The notes under the pieces were generated by a model, which had not been told where the DNA came from, did no database searches, and was given only the letters and a program-made list of their open reading frames with translations. From Ehretia macrophylla (Eukaryota; Streptophyta; Magnoliopsida; Boraginales; Ehretiaceae): DNA of 64,000 nt. Location of the stretch: assembly GCA_037974665.1 (NCBI GenBank), contig CM075783.1:11351262-11415261 (forward strand), written 5' to 3'. Below are positions 47,696 to 59,876 of the stretch, one piece after another (the first letter of the stretch is position 1; each line of letters starts with the position of its first letter). The position numbers and the translations under genes were made by a program.

Positions 47696-48819
47696 TGATT
47701 GAAAGGCGTGCTCTTTGCATTTGACAAACTGTCCACTTTGTCGAAGAAAGATTTAACCCGATAGTAAAGACTTTTTGTCACTAAACATAAACATTCTGAG
47801 ACTCCATACCTCACAAGTAAAACGTGGCTAATCTCTCACGCCAAGCTACTAGTCTAGAGATTGTTGATTAAAGTTATAAGTAATTTTTCTTCTTTTTCTG
47901 TTAGTATAAGTCTAGGGTGTTGAGGATAGCTCTTTAGTAGCCTTTGTAGATGATCTCTTGTAAAGTTTTATTTATCTCGTATAACTGAGGTCTTAGTTTC
48001 AATTGCACATTGTTCAGTTTTCCTTACTGTGTGAAATATATAATATCTTTTCACTTTTGATGTGTAATCACAATATTTTGTTCCATGATAATTGATAGGG
48101 ACATAAGCATATATTGACTATACCTGGATAAATCTATGTTTCCAATGGTTGGATTGGTCATGTAGCGGTTCGTTATACTGTTGGTACTGTATTCGATTCT
48201 TATTATAACAAATATTGTCAGGTTTTTGACTGTCATGGAGTATTTGTTAAGATAAGTTGTTACATCATAGAATTTGTAATCTTACAATGTATATATAGTC
48301 GTCTATTGCATGATTGTGTATAGGTTGTTTCAAAAGTAGAAATTTTGTAGAAAACACGTAATCTAAAGGAATCTATGCTTGGTGATTGAAATTATTTTTC
48401 TCATTCAAACTCCAAAGATCTATGCTTGGTGGTTAAAATATTTTTCTCGTATATTAAATTGAGGTACTCTCATATAGTAAATGAGAAGATAAACAAGAAA
48501 AAAAAGAAAATGATAAATATAAGTCTTCAATTAAAAAATTAAAACATATCGATACTTAAAATAGCCTTCTCAAATATTCAGCTTCAATAGCTTACTCAAA
48601 TATTCAATTTTAATGCACAATTTCGAAGAATACCCAAAAGCCAAAGCATACATCTTAAAATTCAAAAACCAAAGAAAGTACTGCAAAAAATAACACCTAC
48701 ATCTAGAATCTTATCGTATATGTGGAGGTAAATCTCAATTCAAAATTTCTTATACAATTTCATTGAATTTAGTGGACAAATGGTGGTCATGTATATGGCA
48801 ATTGTGTTGCTTGGGCTTC

Positions 48820-49408
48820 TCAAAGTTGATCCTTGGGTGCACTTTCTCCACCATTTGGATTGCAAGTCACAAATCCTTCACATTGCTAGCATGTAACATT
48901 ATAGGGGAAAAGTGAAAAATGTTAGTCAGAGATAGCAACAAAAGTGAACTAAAGTGAGAAAAAGAGTAAACATGTAAGAGCTGCATACAACTAGGATGAA
49001 TTCCAGAATCATTTGTAAACTGCTTATCATGAATAAAACAATGATTAACTCATCATTGATTAGTCAATAAAGAATACAAAATGAATGATTAATAGAACTA
49101 TAATGCTTACTTGAATACTCATTAGTGAGTTGATTGAAATGATACTTTCTTGTATTGTAATATTTGCAACTTGAGATGTTCCAAGAGGATCATTTGAAAG
49201 TATATTTTCTGCATTTACAGACAGAGCTTCCTCGTGTTGAACATCTGAGATATTTCTCCTAACCTATAATAATAAATATAGGCAATAGTCAAGTTTTTAT
49301 TCAAGTAATTAAGTGAGAAAATAAGAGTTTATTTTTTTTCACCTTTTGTCTCTTTTGAGTAGCCATGCTAGATTGTGATTCCTTTTCCTTGTGGTTTCTT
49401 TGACAAAT
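48820..49408 (-). pseudogene. Captured three-exon gene fragment, unknown family
   Basis: On the minus strand three blocks have proper splice borders and stay in one frame: 49343-49408 (66 nt, acceptor ...GTATAG, donor GTGAAA), 49111-49263 (153 nt, acceptor TTATAG, donor GTAAGC) and 48820-48885 (66 nt, acceptor ATGCTAG, stop TGA). All lengths are multiples of three. Peptides include RNHKEKESQSSMATQKRQK, ENILSNDPLGTSQVANITIQ and QCEGFVTCNPNGGESAPKD. I do not recognise the family. The first block lacks its own start, so upstream exons are missing. It is antisense to the surrounding Copia element, which would explain retention of introns. Confidence 0.4.
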
Positions 49409-49547
49409 CTATACAACTAATCAATTGAAACCAATATAAACCAGCATAATAGTAAAAAGAGTACCAGAAACAAAAAGTTGATAACATAAAAAGAGAAAAC
49501 ATGGATAGAATATTAATCAAATAATAAGTTTAGGAGACACAATAGAA

Positions 49548-52500
49548 GATAAAAAAAATTATTTAGAAAATTTTACAAAGCCTTCCAACTAAGGTTGATC
49601 ATGTAATGGCTGCAGTAGAAGAGTCAAAAAATTTATCTGAGCTATCTTTAGTTGAATTAATGGGTTCTTTACAAACACATGAAGAAAGAATGAGTAGATT
49701 TGAACAACCACTAGAATAGGCCTTTCAGTCAAAAGTAAATATCTCTAAGAATTATGGCGAAAAGAAAAAAGAAAACCACGAACAATGGTTCCAACAAAAA
49801 GGAACTACAAATTTTTATGGTCGAGGAAAAGGTCAATATAGAAATCAGAGAAGCAATTATAGAAATAGCCTTTACTGCAATTTGTGTAAGAAAAATGGCC
49901 ATGATACAAAGAATTATCAGTATAAGTGCAAAAGGTGCACACATCACACACATCAATAAAAAGATTGTTGGTACAAGGAAAAAGGAAAGGCCAATATTTT
50001 TGAAGAAAATGAAGCAGGTCATAATATGTATTATTCCTGTCTAAATGCAAAAGAAGATAAGCATGATTTTTGGTATGTGGATAGTGGTTGCTTAAATCAC
50101 ATGACATAAAATAAAAGCAGTTTTGTCAACCTGGATGAAAATACAAAATCAAAGGTGATACTTGGAGATGGCAAACATGAAGATGTTGAAGGAAAAGGTG
50201 TTATAACTGTCAAAGCAGAAGATAGTTCTACAAAGTATATTCAAGAAGTCTTATATGTTCCAAGTTTGGCACAAAATTTATTAAGTGTAGGTCAATTAAT
50301 AAAAAGAGGGTATATGGTTAAATTTGATGAAAATAAATGTCTCATTATTGATAAGAAAAATAGACAGTTTGTTATAGCTGTCAAATGACCTAAAATAAAG
50401 TCTTCCCTTTATCAATGTCACTAGTACAAAAACAAGCTTTAAAATGTGAAAATGTGGATGAGTCTACATTGTGGCATCTAAGGTTTGGGCATTTAAATTA
50501 TTATGCCCTCAAGAAACTAAGGGAAAGAAAAATGGTATTTGGGTTGCCTTTCATCAATGTAGAAAAGAAAATATGTAAGGCTTGAATCTTTGGCAAAATG
50601 CATAGATTACCATTTCCAACATCATCATGGCAAGCCCGGACACCACTCCACTTGGTGCATGCTGATATTTGGGGTCCGACTACAACTCCATCTGTGAGCA
50701 GAAAAAGATATTTTCTACTCCTTTTGGATGATTATACCTGTATGATGTGGGTATACTTTCTAGAGAAAAAGTTCGATGCATTCTCATCATTTGTTCAATT
50801 CAAAGGTCGAGTTGAAAATGAAAGTGGGCATTCTATTAAAATCCTACGCACAAATCGTGGGAGAGAATTTACAAGTCAAGAATTCAACACCTTCTGCAAC
50901 AAACATGGAATAAAGCAAGAATTGACAGTTCGGCGTACTCCTCAGCAAAATGGCATAGCAAAAAGGAAGAATCGAACAATTGCAGAAATGGCTCATGGCA
51001 TGCTTCAAAGCAAAAAGTTGCCAAGACATTTTTGGGGCGAAGTTGTCAACACTGCAGTATATCTACTCAATAGATCTCCTACCAAAGCAGTTCTAGACAA
51101 GACACTATATGAAAGCTTGGTATAAAAGAAAGTCCATAGTGCTACATTTCAAAATTTTTGGCTGCATCGCTTATGCACACATTCCAAAAGAAATCGGGAG
51201 CAATTAGATGAAAAAGGCAAAAAATGCATCATTATTGGCTATAGTGATCAATCCAAAGGATATCGCCTCTACAATCCATAGAAGAAGCAGCTAATTATCT
51301 CAAGAGATGTCGCCTCTACAATCCATAGAAGAAGCAGCTAATTATCTCAAGAGATGTCATCTTTGATGAAAATGTAGCATGGAGTTGGGAAGATAATAAA
51401 GTCCAATCTCAATCACAATCACTAGAAACAAGTGTCGACATTCCAGCTGATCCAGGACCAAATACAAGACCATCAAGTCCACAACCTTTAGCATCAACTT
51501 TTGAATCCAACTCAAGTTCTTCATCTCCAGATTCAACTCCGCCAAGAAGAACCAGATCTCTACGAGAAATATATGAAACCACAGATGTAGCATTCTTCGC
51601 CAGTGAACCTCAAAGATAAGAAGAAGCTGCAAAGCATGAAAAATGGATTCAAGCCATGGATGAAGAAATGAAAATGATTAAGAATAACAAAACATAGGAG
51701 ATGGTGCATAAGCCAGACAATAAAGAAATCATCTAATTAAAATGGGTCTACAAAATCAAGCACAATAAACATGGTTCCATTCAGAAGTACAAGGGTCGAC
51801 TAGTTTTCAAGGGATATTCTCAACAGCTTGGAGTAGATTTCACTGAGACATTTGCTCCAATCATTCGCATGGAAACAATCAGAACTATCCTTGCCTTGGC
51901 AGCTCAGCTAAAACTTCAAATATATCACCTAGATGTCAAATCAACATTTCTCAATGGTAAAATTGAAGAAGAAGTATATGTAGAACAACCTCAAGGCTAC
52001 ATCATCAAAGGAAAAGAAGGCAAAGTATACAAATTGAAAATGGCCTTAATATGGTCTAAAGCAAGCTCCACGCGCATGGAATAACAAGATTGACAAGTAT
52101 TTTTTGAATCACGGCTTCATAAAAAGTCCAAGTGAGCCATCACTCTATGTGAAGATAGAAGGAGCACAAGACTTTCTTATTGTGTTTCTATATGTAGATG
52201 ATTTAATCTACACAAGCACCAATGAGAAAATGATTGGAGATTTCAAGAAGTCAATGATAAAAGAGTTCGAGATGACTGATCTCGGCCTCATCAAATATTT
52301 TCTCGGCTTCCAGGTAAAACAAAAGCCAAGTGAAATATTTCTTTCTCAAGAAAGATATGCCAAAGAATTGCGGAAGAAATTTCACATGACAAATTGCAAG
52401 CCATTAAATACTTCGATGGCTATGAATGAGAAATTATCAAAAGATGATGGAGGGGAGAAAGTTGAAGAAAATATTTATCACAGTCTTGTGGGATCACTGA

Positions 52501-53139
52501 TTTATCTCACCAATACCAGACTAGATGTTGTATACGTTGTCAACATTACCTCCAGATTTATAAGCCAACTAAGCAAACTTCATCTCACCACAGCCAAGAG
52601 GATATTAAGATATATCAAAGGAACAAAAAGCTATGGATTACTATATAGGCCAAAAAGATTTTAGCTTGATTAGTTATACTGATAGTGATGGGGCAGGAAA
52701 CATTGATGACAGAAAAAGTACAAGTGGATATGTATTTCATCTGGGATCAAAAACAATTTCGTGGACGACAAAGAAGCAACAAACAGTAACACTGTCATCA
52801 TCAAAAGCATAATACATTGCTGCATCAAGTGCTACACGTGAAGTAATATGGCTACGAAGATTATTACAAGATCTACAACAAAAGATTGATACTCCAACAA
52901 TAATCTACTATGACAACATGTCAACTATTGCCATGACAAAGAATCCGGTCTTCCACAATAGAACAAAGCATATTGAGATGCGACATCACTATATTCGAGA
53001 ACAAGTTCAAGCTGGAGAAATTGAACTTCAATTTTGCAAAACTGGAGATCAACTTGCAAATATATGTACAAAGTTAATTGCCAAAGAAAAGTTTATTCAG
53101 TTCAGAGAAAAGCTTGGAGTACAAGATTTTCTAGCTTGA
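49548..53139 (+). pseudogene. Copia gag-pol remnant
   Basis: Gag begins mid-domain (ILQSLPTKVDHVMAAVEESK), then a zinc knuckle (CNLCKKNGHDTKNY) and protease region (WYVDSGCLNHMT, about 50075). GAG-pre-integrase and integrase follow at 50450-51125 (WHLRFGHLN, HADIWGP, RTPQQNG). The second catalytic aspartate is lost: RTNRGREF where TDRGGEF-like is usual. A hinge precedes reverse transcriptase at 51640-52660 ([21 protein letters not shown]). RNase H is at 52670-53139 (TKHIEMRHHYIREQV), ending in TGA just before the polypurine tract. Stops and frameshifts are spread throughout. Confidence 0.85.
51264..51357 (+). repeat. 47-bp tandem duplication in Copia pol
   Basis: The unit starting cgcctctacaatccatag occurs at 51264 and again at 51311 without change. 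Its length is not a multiple of three, so it shifts the frame. Confidence 0.9.
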
Positions 53140-53640
53140 GGGGGAGTGTTAAAAATCAAGCTAGAAAATTCCAGAGTCAAACAAGCCAGATTATTCTGGA
53201 GTTGAAAAAAATTCAAATATTCCAGAAATCTCCATTTGGAAGAAAATTCATAAGATTAAAGAAAACTCCAAATTCATGAACTCTGGAACATGCAGACAAA
53301 TCAAAGTCAATATTCAACAAAGTGTGAAACAAACTATTCAGATTACAACTCATATATAGCTAGATCAGAGAATTTTAGATTTGTTGAATATTGTCTTTCC
53401 AGATTAGTTTAGATTTTCGTATACAAATTATACTCTATATTCTAAAGTGTTCCATAGATTACTATAAATAGGGCTATGTTGTACTCAATTTAGAATATGC
53501 AGAGAATGTATGTAGAAAATATGTAGAAAGTGTATGCAGAGAGTTTTCAACACAGAAATAAAAATCAGGTTATTCATCTCCCAAATTTCTGTCTCTATGT
53601 CATAAACTCAATATCTCTTGTCCCAAAATCTAACAAAGTC

Positions 53641-54110
53641 CACCCAGAAAAGGAATACTAAGGTCGCATGAAATAGCCAAGGCCCGTACAATGGATGTTG
53701 AATCGCGAGCTCACAGGTCAGCAGGCCAAGGTCAAATGACTAGTTAGGTCCGGATACTGATACATTTAGGGGGTAGTGAACAGTTCAAGGGAACTCTGTA
53801 GGAAAGGAATGAAAGCTTAAGTATAATTAGGGAACAAATCCTTGGCCCAATAATCATGGAATTTACCCCTATCATATCTGTAAGAGTTTAGACCCTGGTA
53901 TGTATAAATAAATCATGTTGTTTTACTTTCATGTATCTTATCTTGAGCCTAAACACTCTTCTCCTACCCTATCTTTGAGCAATTCTGAGCTCCATAATTG
54001 ATTCCGAGCTCCATAACTGACTTGATCGTTTGAAGGGTCCTAAAAAAAAATACCCTAAGTTCTTTGTTTTTCAGGTATACAGATCGACAAGCATTCCCAA
54101 GACTGTTATT
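53641..54110 (+). repeat. Fragment of a Tat-like Gypsy LTR (tentative)
   Basis: Style features are a TATA-like gtatgtataaataaatc (about 53898), tatcttgagcctaaacac and tgacttgatcgtttgaagggtcc, resembling LTRs of plant Tat elements. No paired LTR, boundary or coding region is seen. Confidence 0.4.
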
Positions 54111-54832
54111 GAAATTCTACCTTAACAATTACAAACAAGAGTATTTGTGGAAGTAATAATAAGTTAGTAAATAGAAGCTCTATCCTGTCTTTCTTCATCA
54201 AATTGCTTGCTTTATTTGCGGTAAAATGGCTTCTGTAGTATATAGTTTGTATAATCTCTATAGTATGTATGTTTCTGTATAGTTTGTATATCTTGCGGCA
54301 AGAAAATAAGGAACGCTTAAATGTTCGTAATTGTTAGTCATATTCTATAAAGTAGGAATATTGTTATAGAATCGGCTTGTTGTTATAATGTTCTATTTTG
54401 GAGCCTTTGAGCTCATGTGTATAATGTTTGGTTGTAACTTTATATGTAGTGTATGATATGTATCTATGGCATATAATAACTAAATTCTTACTTTTAGTTT
54501 GTTGCATGCTTGTGTGTAGTCACAGGGGTTGAACTGGTTGACTTTAACCTATAAACATGTTTAATTGCTACCATAGAATGGTATGATAAACGTCTTTTGT
54601 AAAGAAGTTTATATTGTGGTATGCATGCTTGTATGTAACTAAACTGTTTGTATTGCTTAAGGCTCGGATGGCCTTTAAGCTAGGGTTTAATTAGAAATGG
54701 TGTTCTTGTTGTTTGGTGGCTTAAATTGAATGTTACAGGTTTTCAAAATGTCCACGGTACAGAGGAGACTCTGTCCGTTTGTCGGGTCCAGACTTAACCT
54801 TTAGCATAGGGTTGGGTCGGGGCGTGACATGT
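54111..54832 (+). repeat. LARD-family LTR end, plus orientation
   Basis: It ends ggttgggtcggggcgtgaca, the inverse of the TGTAACGCCCCGA start of the other copies, and carries ttaaggctcggatggcc and gaggagactctgtccg, the inverse of shared motifs near the start. Its upstream limit is not seen. It faces the minus-strand copy beginning at 55383. Confidence 0.55.
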
Positions 54833-55382
54833 AGTGGATGCATGCAATTGAGATTATACATGATGAACTTCTTATAGTATATACATACTATGTGATAAAA
54901 TTTCATAGGTTATACAACTATCACATATGCTCAATGAATACTTTAGATTACTTACGAAATTATAAACTGTACTAGAAACCAACAATACTTAGTTTGATTA
55001 GAAAGTTATCGTATTACTCACAATAACTTAGTTCACAGAATTCAAACACACGTATTTTTATTAATAGCCGAAGTAAGTAGTTATTTATGAAATCACTTGG
55101 ATGAATGCATAATCATTTAAGCACACATATCATATAAGTTTCACTTACATCACAAAAAGGTCACATAGATGTACACCAAATCACATAACGCAACATATAT
55201 ATAACACAATCCCCATTCATTACACAAATAAGTCACATAAGACACACATACATTCAAGCCATACAAACCATACATAACACTTGGTCCACGTAACATACTT
55301 TACAAGCATAGGATCAAAGGTCACTATCCAATAGGCCGAGGATCCTTTCTCGATTGAGAGCTATCTAAGCTCCGATACCACC
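54833..55382 (-). other. Internal region remnant of a LARD-family element
   Basis: Its right 130 bases closely match 34380-34505 of the LARD (ccacgtaaca, gatcaaaggtcacta, gagctatctaagct). The right edge holds a primer site, GGTGGTATCGGAGC on the minus strand. AT-rich otherwise and without coding content. Confidence 0.65.
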
Positions 55383-58300
55383 TATAACACCCCGATCCCT
55401 TACGAGATAGGAGCCCCGACCCAACACCTGAGGTCACGAAAAATAAGGGAAGACGGGTGGAGTCTCCCCTATTTATAGGACAATCCAAAACATGTACAAG
55501 CAACTATAACCTCAAAATCAAAGTTCAACCTCCTCTATAACACCCAACTTCTACTATCACCACATATAACAACTCCTCAAAGCCATCCAAGCCTTGGTAT
55601 CCACAAAAGTCCACAACGAACATGCATTAAGTCATAGAATTTCTAGATCATGAGATTGGTTATCATACCACTCCAATCTTATCTATTCAATTTTTTTATC
55701 TATTAAGTCCACCAATCAACTTCATTTTCCCCAAGCAAGCATGCACGACCATTAGACGATAAATAGTTCATTATGCTATTACAGGCCACCTACAACTATC
55801 AATACATTCGAGACTTAAACTTATATTACAAGACCCCATAATAAATCGAGTACAAACAAGACCCAAAACATTTACATGTCAAATTTCAATGATTCTAATC
55901 AAATTACAATTCATGAAGGCTAACATAACCAACCACGAAAATTCTCGAGCTTCCTCTTATCAACTTCTGAAGGTGCTGAACCTGAAAGGTGTTAGAAAGA
56001 GGTATGAGCATACAAAACATGTATGCCCAGTGAGGGAGGGAACATTTTCAAAACCATTTCGTGCTATGCATACAAACAAGCAATAAACTAGATGACACAC
56101 AAGATTACAATACTAAATAGTACACAAGGATACGAGTCTAAATAACACACAAGTACACGAGACTGAATAGCACGTTAGTATGCAAGTATACGACTCAAGA
56201 TAACTCACAAGCACACGGGCTAGATAGTACACAAATACACGAACTATGAAGTACATAAGTCTAGTTAACACGCAAGTATCATATAAAGCATATAACCATG
56301 TTTCAAGTAACAAGATAACGAATAACAATTAATAATCGAGTATCACATATTTAAAAGGATACGGTTCATCTTCTTGTATTCAATCTCAAACCATGAGCCA
56401 CGATCTTTAAGCAAGTGCCGGGAACCCCTTATTCTTTCAAATGGGGTACTCCGGATGTACCCCGATCCCACGACCCATATCTCCCGAGGTACGTTCGTAT
56501 GCCCCAATGAGGTGAACCACGTCTTTGGGATAGGGGAGTATGCCTCGGCGAGAAAGGGACTAAGAAACCATGGTAGCCGAGGGAGCACAACAAGCCTAAT
56601 ATCGCCCATGTTACTCGACACTACCATGCCCGAATAGGTTGTACAACCCTGAGCCTAGTTCACGAGAGCCAAGATCATCAAATATCACATAAGTTGGACG
56701 ACAAAGTAGGCCGCCCTCACAGTTAAGTGTAATATAAGTCATCAAACATGAAATAACGATATAAACACAAAAGAGATAAATAACATACTTTTCTACAAAC
56801 TCTTCACCTAGCTTGGTTATACCTTAGACAAGCATAAAAACACACAACAACACCTCTACAAGCTCATACAAGCATAAAGGTATCTATTTATTACTTTTCC
56901 CCTTTTGTTAACTACGCAATTCCTCTTCCGCACAAAATTCAAGGCCCCGAATCTACAATCCAATCATTCTACATTCCTAAGGAAGCCAAAAGACACATAC
57001 CAAGGCCCTTAAAATCCGCTTTAGAGACAAAATCTCGAGAAGACCTTGAGTGAATTTTAACTACACCTACCCTATCCGAACCCCAATTTAACGCAACGAA
57101 AGCTCCAAAAGTGTTTCCATACTCCAAGGATACCTAATCTAAAGCTCAAATATGCCCGGATTACATTTCATGAAAAACCCCCTTTTAAAAAGTTAGGTAA
57201 TTTGTATTTTAACTCAATTTCAAGCAATTTAACTACACGTGAGCTTCTAACTAGTTTCAATAATATCTAGAGCACCTAAATGAAGCATCTATTTGTTCCA
57301 AATATCAACCTAAAGCCAAACCCTAATTTATGTCACTATTCATTGTCTCTTTCACACAATTCAAGCTTTTACCATGGAATTTGTTAACAAGCTACTCAAG
57401 CATAGTCTATATAACATATAAAGAATCTATGATACCATATTTAAGCATTTCCATAACCATAATCAACAAATCACAATATAAAAGTTGACATAAACTTTAA
57501 ACTAACTTAAATGCAAACTCCCTCACCTTGGTAAAGCTAGGAAATGAGGAAAAATAGCTAGAACAACATTTAATCCAAGCAAGAATGGAAGAAAAATGAA
57601 TAAAGAAGTCAACCCTAAGCTCAAAGGCCTTCACGTTTTTTTCCCTTTGTTGTTGTTGCTCACGGGTTCCATTTTTTTTTCTTTGCTATCTTTGACCATT
57701 GTTGCTTAGTTAACAACTAATATAATATATATAATGGTATCTAGTTGGCTAAAAGCCTAGATCATAAAGGAACTCACATTTTTCCTATGCTGCTGCTGAT
57801 GCGTTTTCTTTTCTTTCTTTTTGCTAAATTTTTGCTTTAATCTACAAACTAATATATGTACAAATATATATAAGTTAAGTAAATAAATGGCCTAGATAAA
57901 GGATTGGCTTATTATAAAATACTAATGGCTAGTTAACTTGGTAGAAATTATTTAGAAAGCTAAATTTCCCAATTAATTAAATTTTACTATTCACTCGGGG
58001 ACACTAAAAATATTTAATTTCCTCACGCTTGGGACATGAAATGCACATTCTAGCAATGAACAAATATATTAAATACAATATTGTTCAGGGAAAAAATATC
58101 AAATTTGAAAAATAAAGCAGTTTAAAATTTTATCCGGGCTCAAGTTAAACCTAAAAATTAAAACATATAAAAGCAAATAAGACCAAACAAAGGCAATTAA
58201 GTCAAATATGCACACATAATAATTATTAAATATAATAAATTAAAAGTCTCTCTAGGCTCAGGCAGTTTAAATCAATTAAATATAAATAAATAATAAACAT

Positions 58301-58888
58301 ATGATAATCATTTCTAATAACTCTTTTAAATCCAATTTAAATAATTATAATTAATATTAAAAATAATCCAGCTCGTTTGGGTCCGAAAAAGATAAATAAA
58401 TATAATTATTAAAATAATAAACTAGCTCGTTCAAATCCGGGCCCGAGCTTCCCATTAGAACTGTAAGATAAATTAATTTAAAGTCATGTAAAATAATTTT
58501 AAATAATTAAAATAATAGAATAAGTTTCCCGAGAAAATCATTTAAATATAAATTAAATAAATACAAATAATGAAAGTAATAAATTAATGACTTTATGTAA
58601 ATCAATTAAATATAATTTAAGTAAATACAAATGGTGATAATAATAAAAATAATTATTCCCGGATTTGAAACTTCACATTCAAATAGTGAAATTAAATTAT
58701 TTTAAATTGTTAGTAAAATAAATTCTAATAAATAAAATAATAAAATAACTATTTCGGGAAAGCCAATTGAATATAATTTAAGTGAATGCAACAGTTATCG
58801 TGACATGTTTTTTGAGAATGGTGCAATTTAATAAAATGAATATATACAAATTAATAAAATGTCTATATGCTAGGTCCGGGTCGTCACA
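55383..58888 (-). mobile_element. LARD-family LTR, 3.5 kb, 5' LTR of a truncated element
   Basis: Starts tataacaccccgatccc and ends GGTCGTCACA. The primer site on its left shows it to be the 5' LTR of a minus-strand element whose remainder is lost beyond 54833. The GC-rich core is at about 56340-56640. TA-rich and A-rich stretches fill 57600-58850. Open frames at 56343-56637 belong to the core. Confidence 0.75.
56443..56463 (-). other. Conserved hairpin in LARD-family LTR, copy D
   Basis: GGGGTAC, loop tccggat, GTACCCC: a perfect 7-bp stem, identical to copy C. Confidence 0.75.
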
Positions 58889-59876
58889 GTCCATCTCGCT
58901 TTGCCCATTTATTGTTAAAGTATTTCTTCTTTTCGAAGCTGTTGTTTCCCTTATTGATCTATTATCACATGGAATCCTCAATTCCTTGATTTCTTATGAG
59001 AATTGCTTTATGAATCCATTGGTTTACTATTTCTTTTTCATTATGGTATTGTTTGTTCCTTATCGAATTGTTAGTATTCTGAGTTTCTAATTCATTGGAC
59101 TTCCTGCACTCGTGATTATTGACATCTCCTTTTTGAATATTGACGATTCCTTACTCGGCACACTATTTCTAGAATGAAATTGGATCATCATTGTTCCTCA
59201 TTCCTTCTTGCCAAATGTATTGTCCGATTATTGAGTATCAAAGCCTTTGTCTTGTTCATAACTATTCGCTTAATACACTTAGTACTTTTGTCATTGTGAT
59301 TCCTTCTTTATCGTATATGTTCCATTGTCGGGTACTGAGTTATTTATTTCATTTGTGCGTATGCCTTTCCTATTGGACTACTAGCTTATTGATTGCCCAA
59401 AATTCATTTGGTTTCCTGAATAATTGATTATTGACTTAACTTGGTCCTCTTTATCTTTGCTCATTGTAATTTCCCATGAGTCGTAAAGATTTTGGATTCT
59501 TAAGTGGACTACTTACTTTAGTAGAGATATTGTCATAATAATGTTAACGAGGTTACTGTTATTCTTATTATTGGAGATTGCCTTTAATGAGGGATTATAT
59601 TTAGAGTTACGTTTGCAGTGTTTAGAACACCCTATTGATATGAAGTATTGATTTTTTTATTTAGTGATTGAGATGAGTCATAAACCAAAGATATCTTAAG
59701 GTGGTGACCATAAACTTCTGACCAACCAAATTTATTTTTTTTGAGGTTCTAATGTAAATGGGATCATATGAGTTAGGTGGAAACAAAGGAAGTATTATTA
59801 AATTTAAGTGATTGAAAGCCTAGTTGTCCTAGTAAGAGTGAATTTCAAGGACAAAATTCTTGTAAGGAGGGGAGGG
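58889..59876 (+). other. 3' internal region of a Gypsy element, non-coding
   Basis: T-rich, with degenerate units containing attcctt / attgatt. It ends in aatttcaaggacaaaattcttg, which in intact Tekay-like elements is the last coding stretch (FEDKIL-like), and a polypurine tract aaggaggggaggg (59864-59876). The open frames at 58782-59427 have no family features. Confidence 0.6.

Larger units (their letters stand above)
46415..53635 (+). mobile_element. Copia retrotransposon carrying foreign DNA
   Basis: LTRs 46415-46889 (475 bp) and 53147-53635 (489 bp) start TGTTAAAAATCAAGC and end AAATCTAACA; flanks are aagtc (46410-46414 and 53636-53640). Primer site TGGTATCAGA follows the first LTR and a polypurine tract (gagggggag) precedes the second. 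Gag-pol order (gag, protease, integrase, reverse transcriptase, RNase H) is that of Copia. The start of gag is missing and about 2.5 kb of unrelated DNA (roughly 47070-49545) is in its place. Many stops and frameshifts. Lineage within Copia not assigned. Confidence 0.87.

Noticed and set aside
49729-50107. Minus-strand frames of about 100 codons
   Set aside because: Shadows of the Copia gag/protease region on the plus strand.
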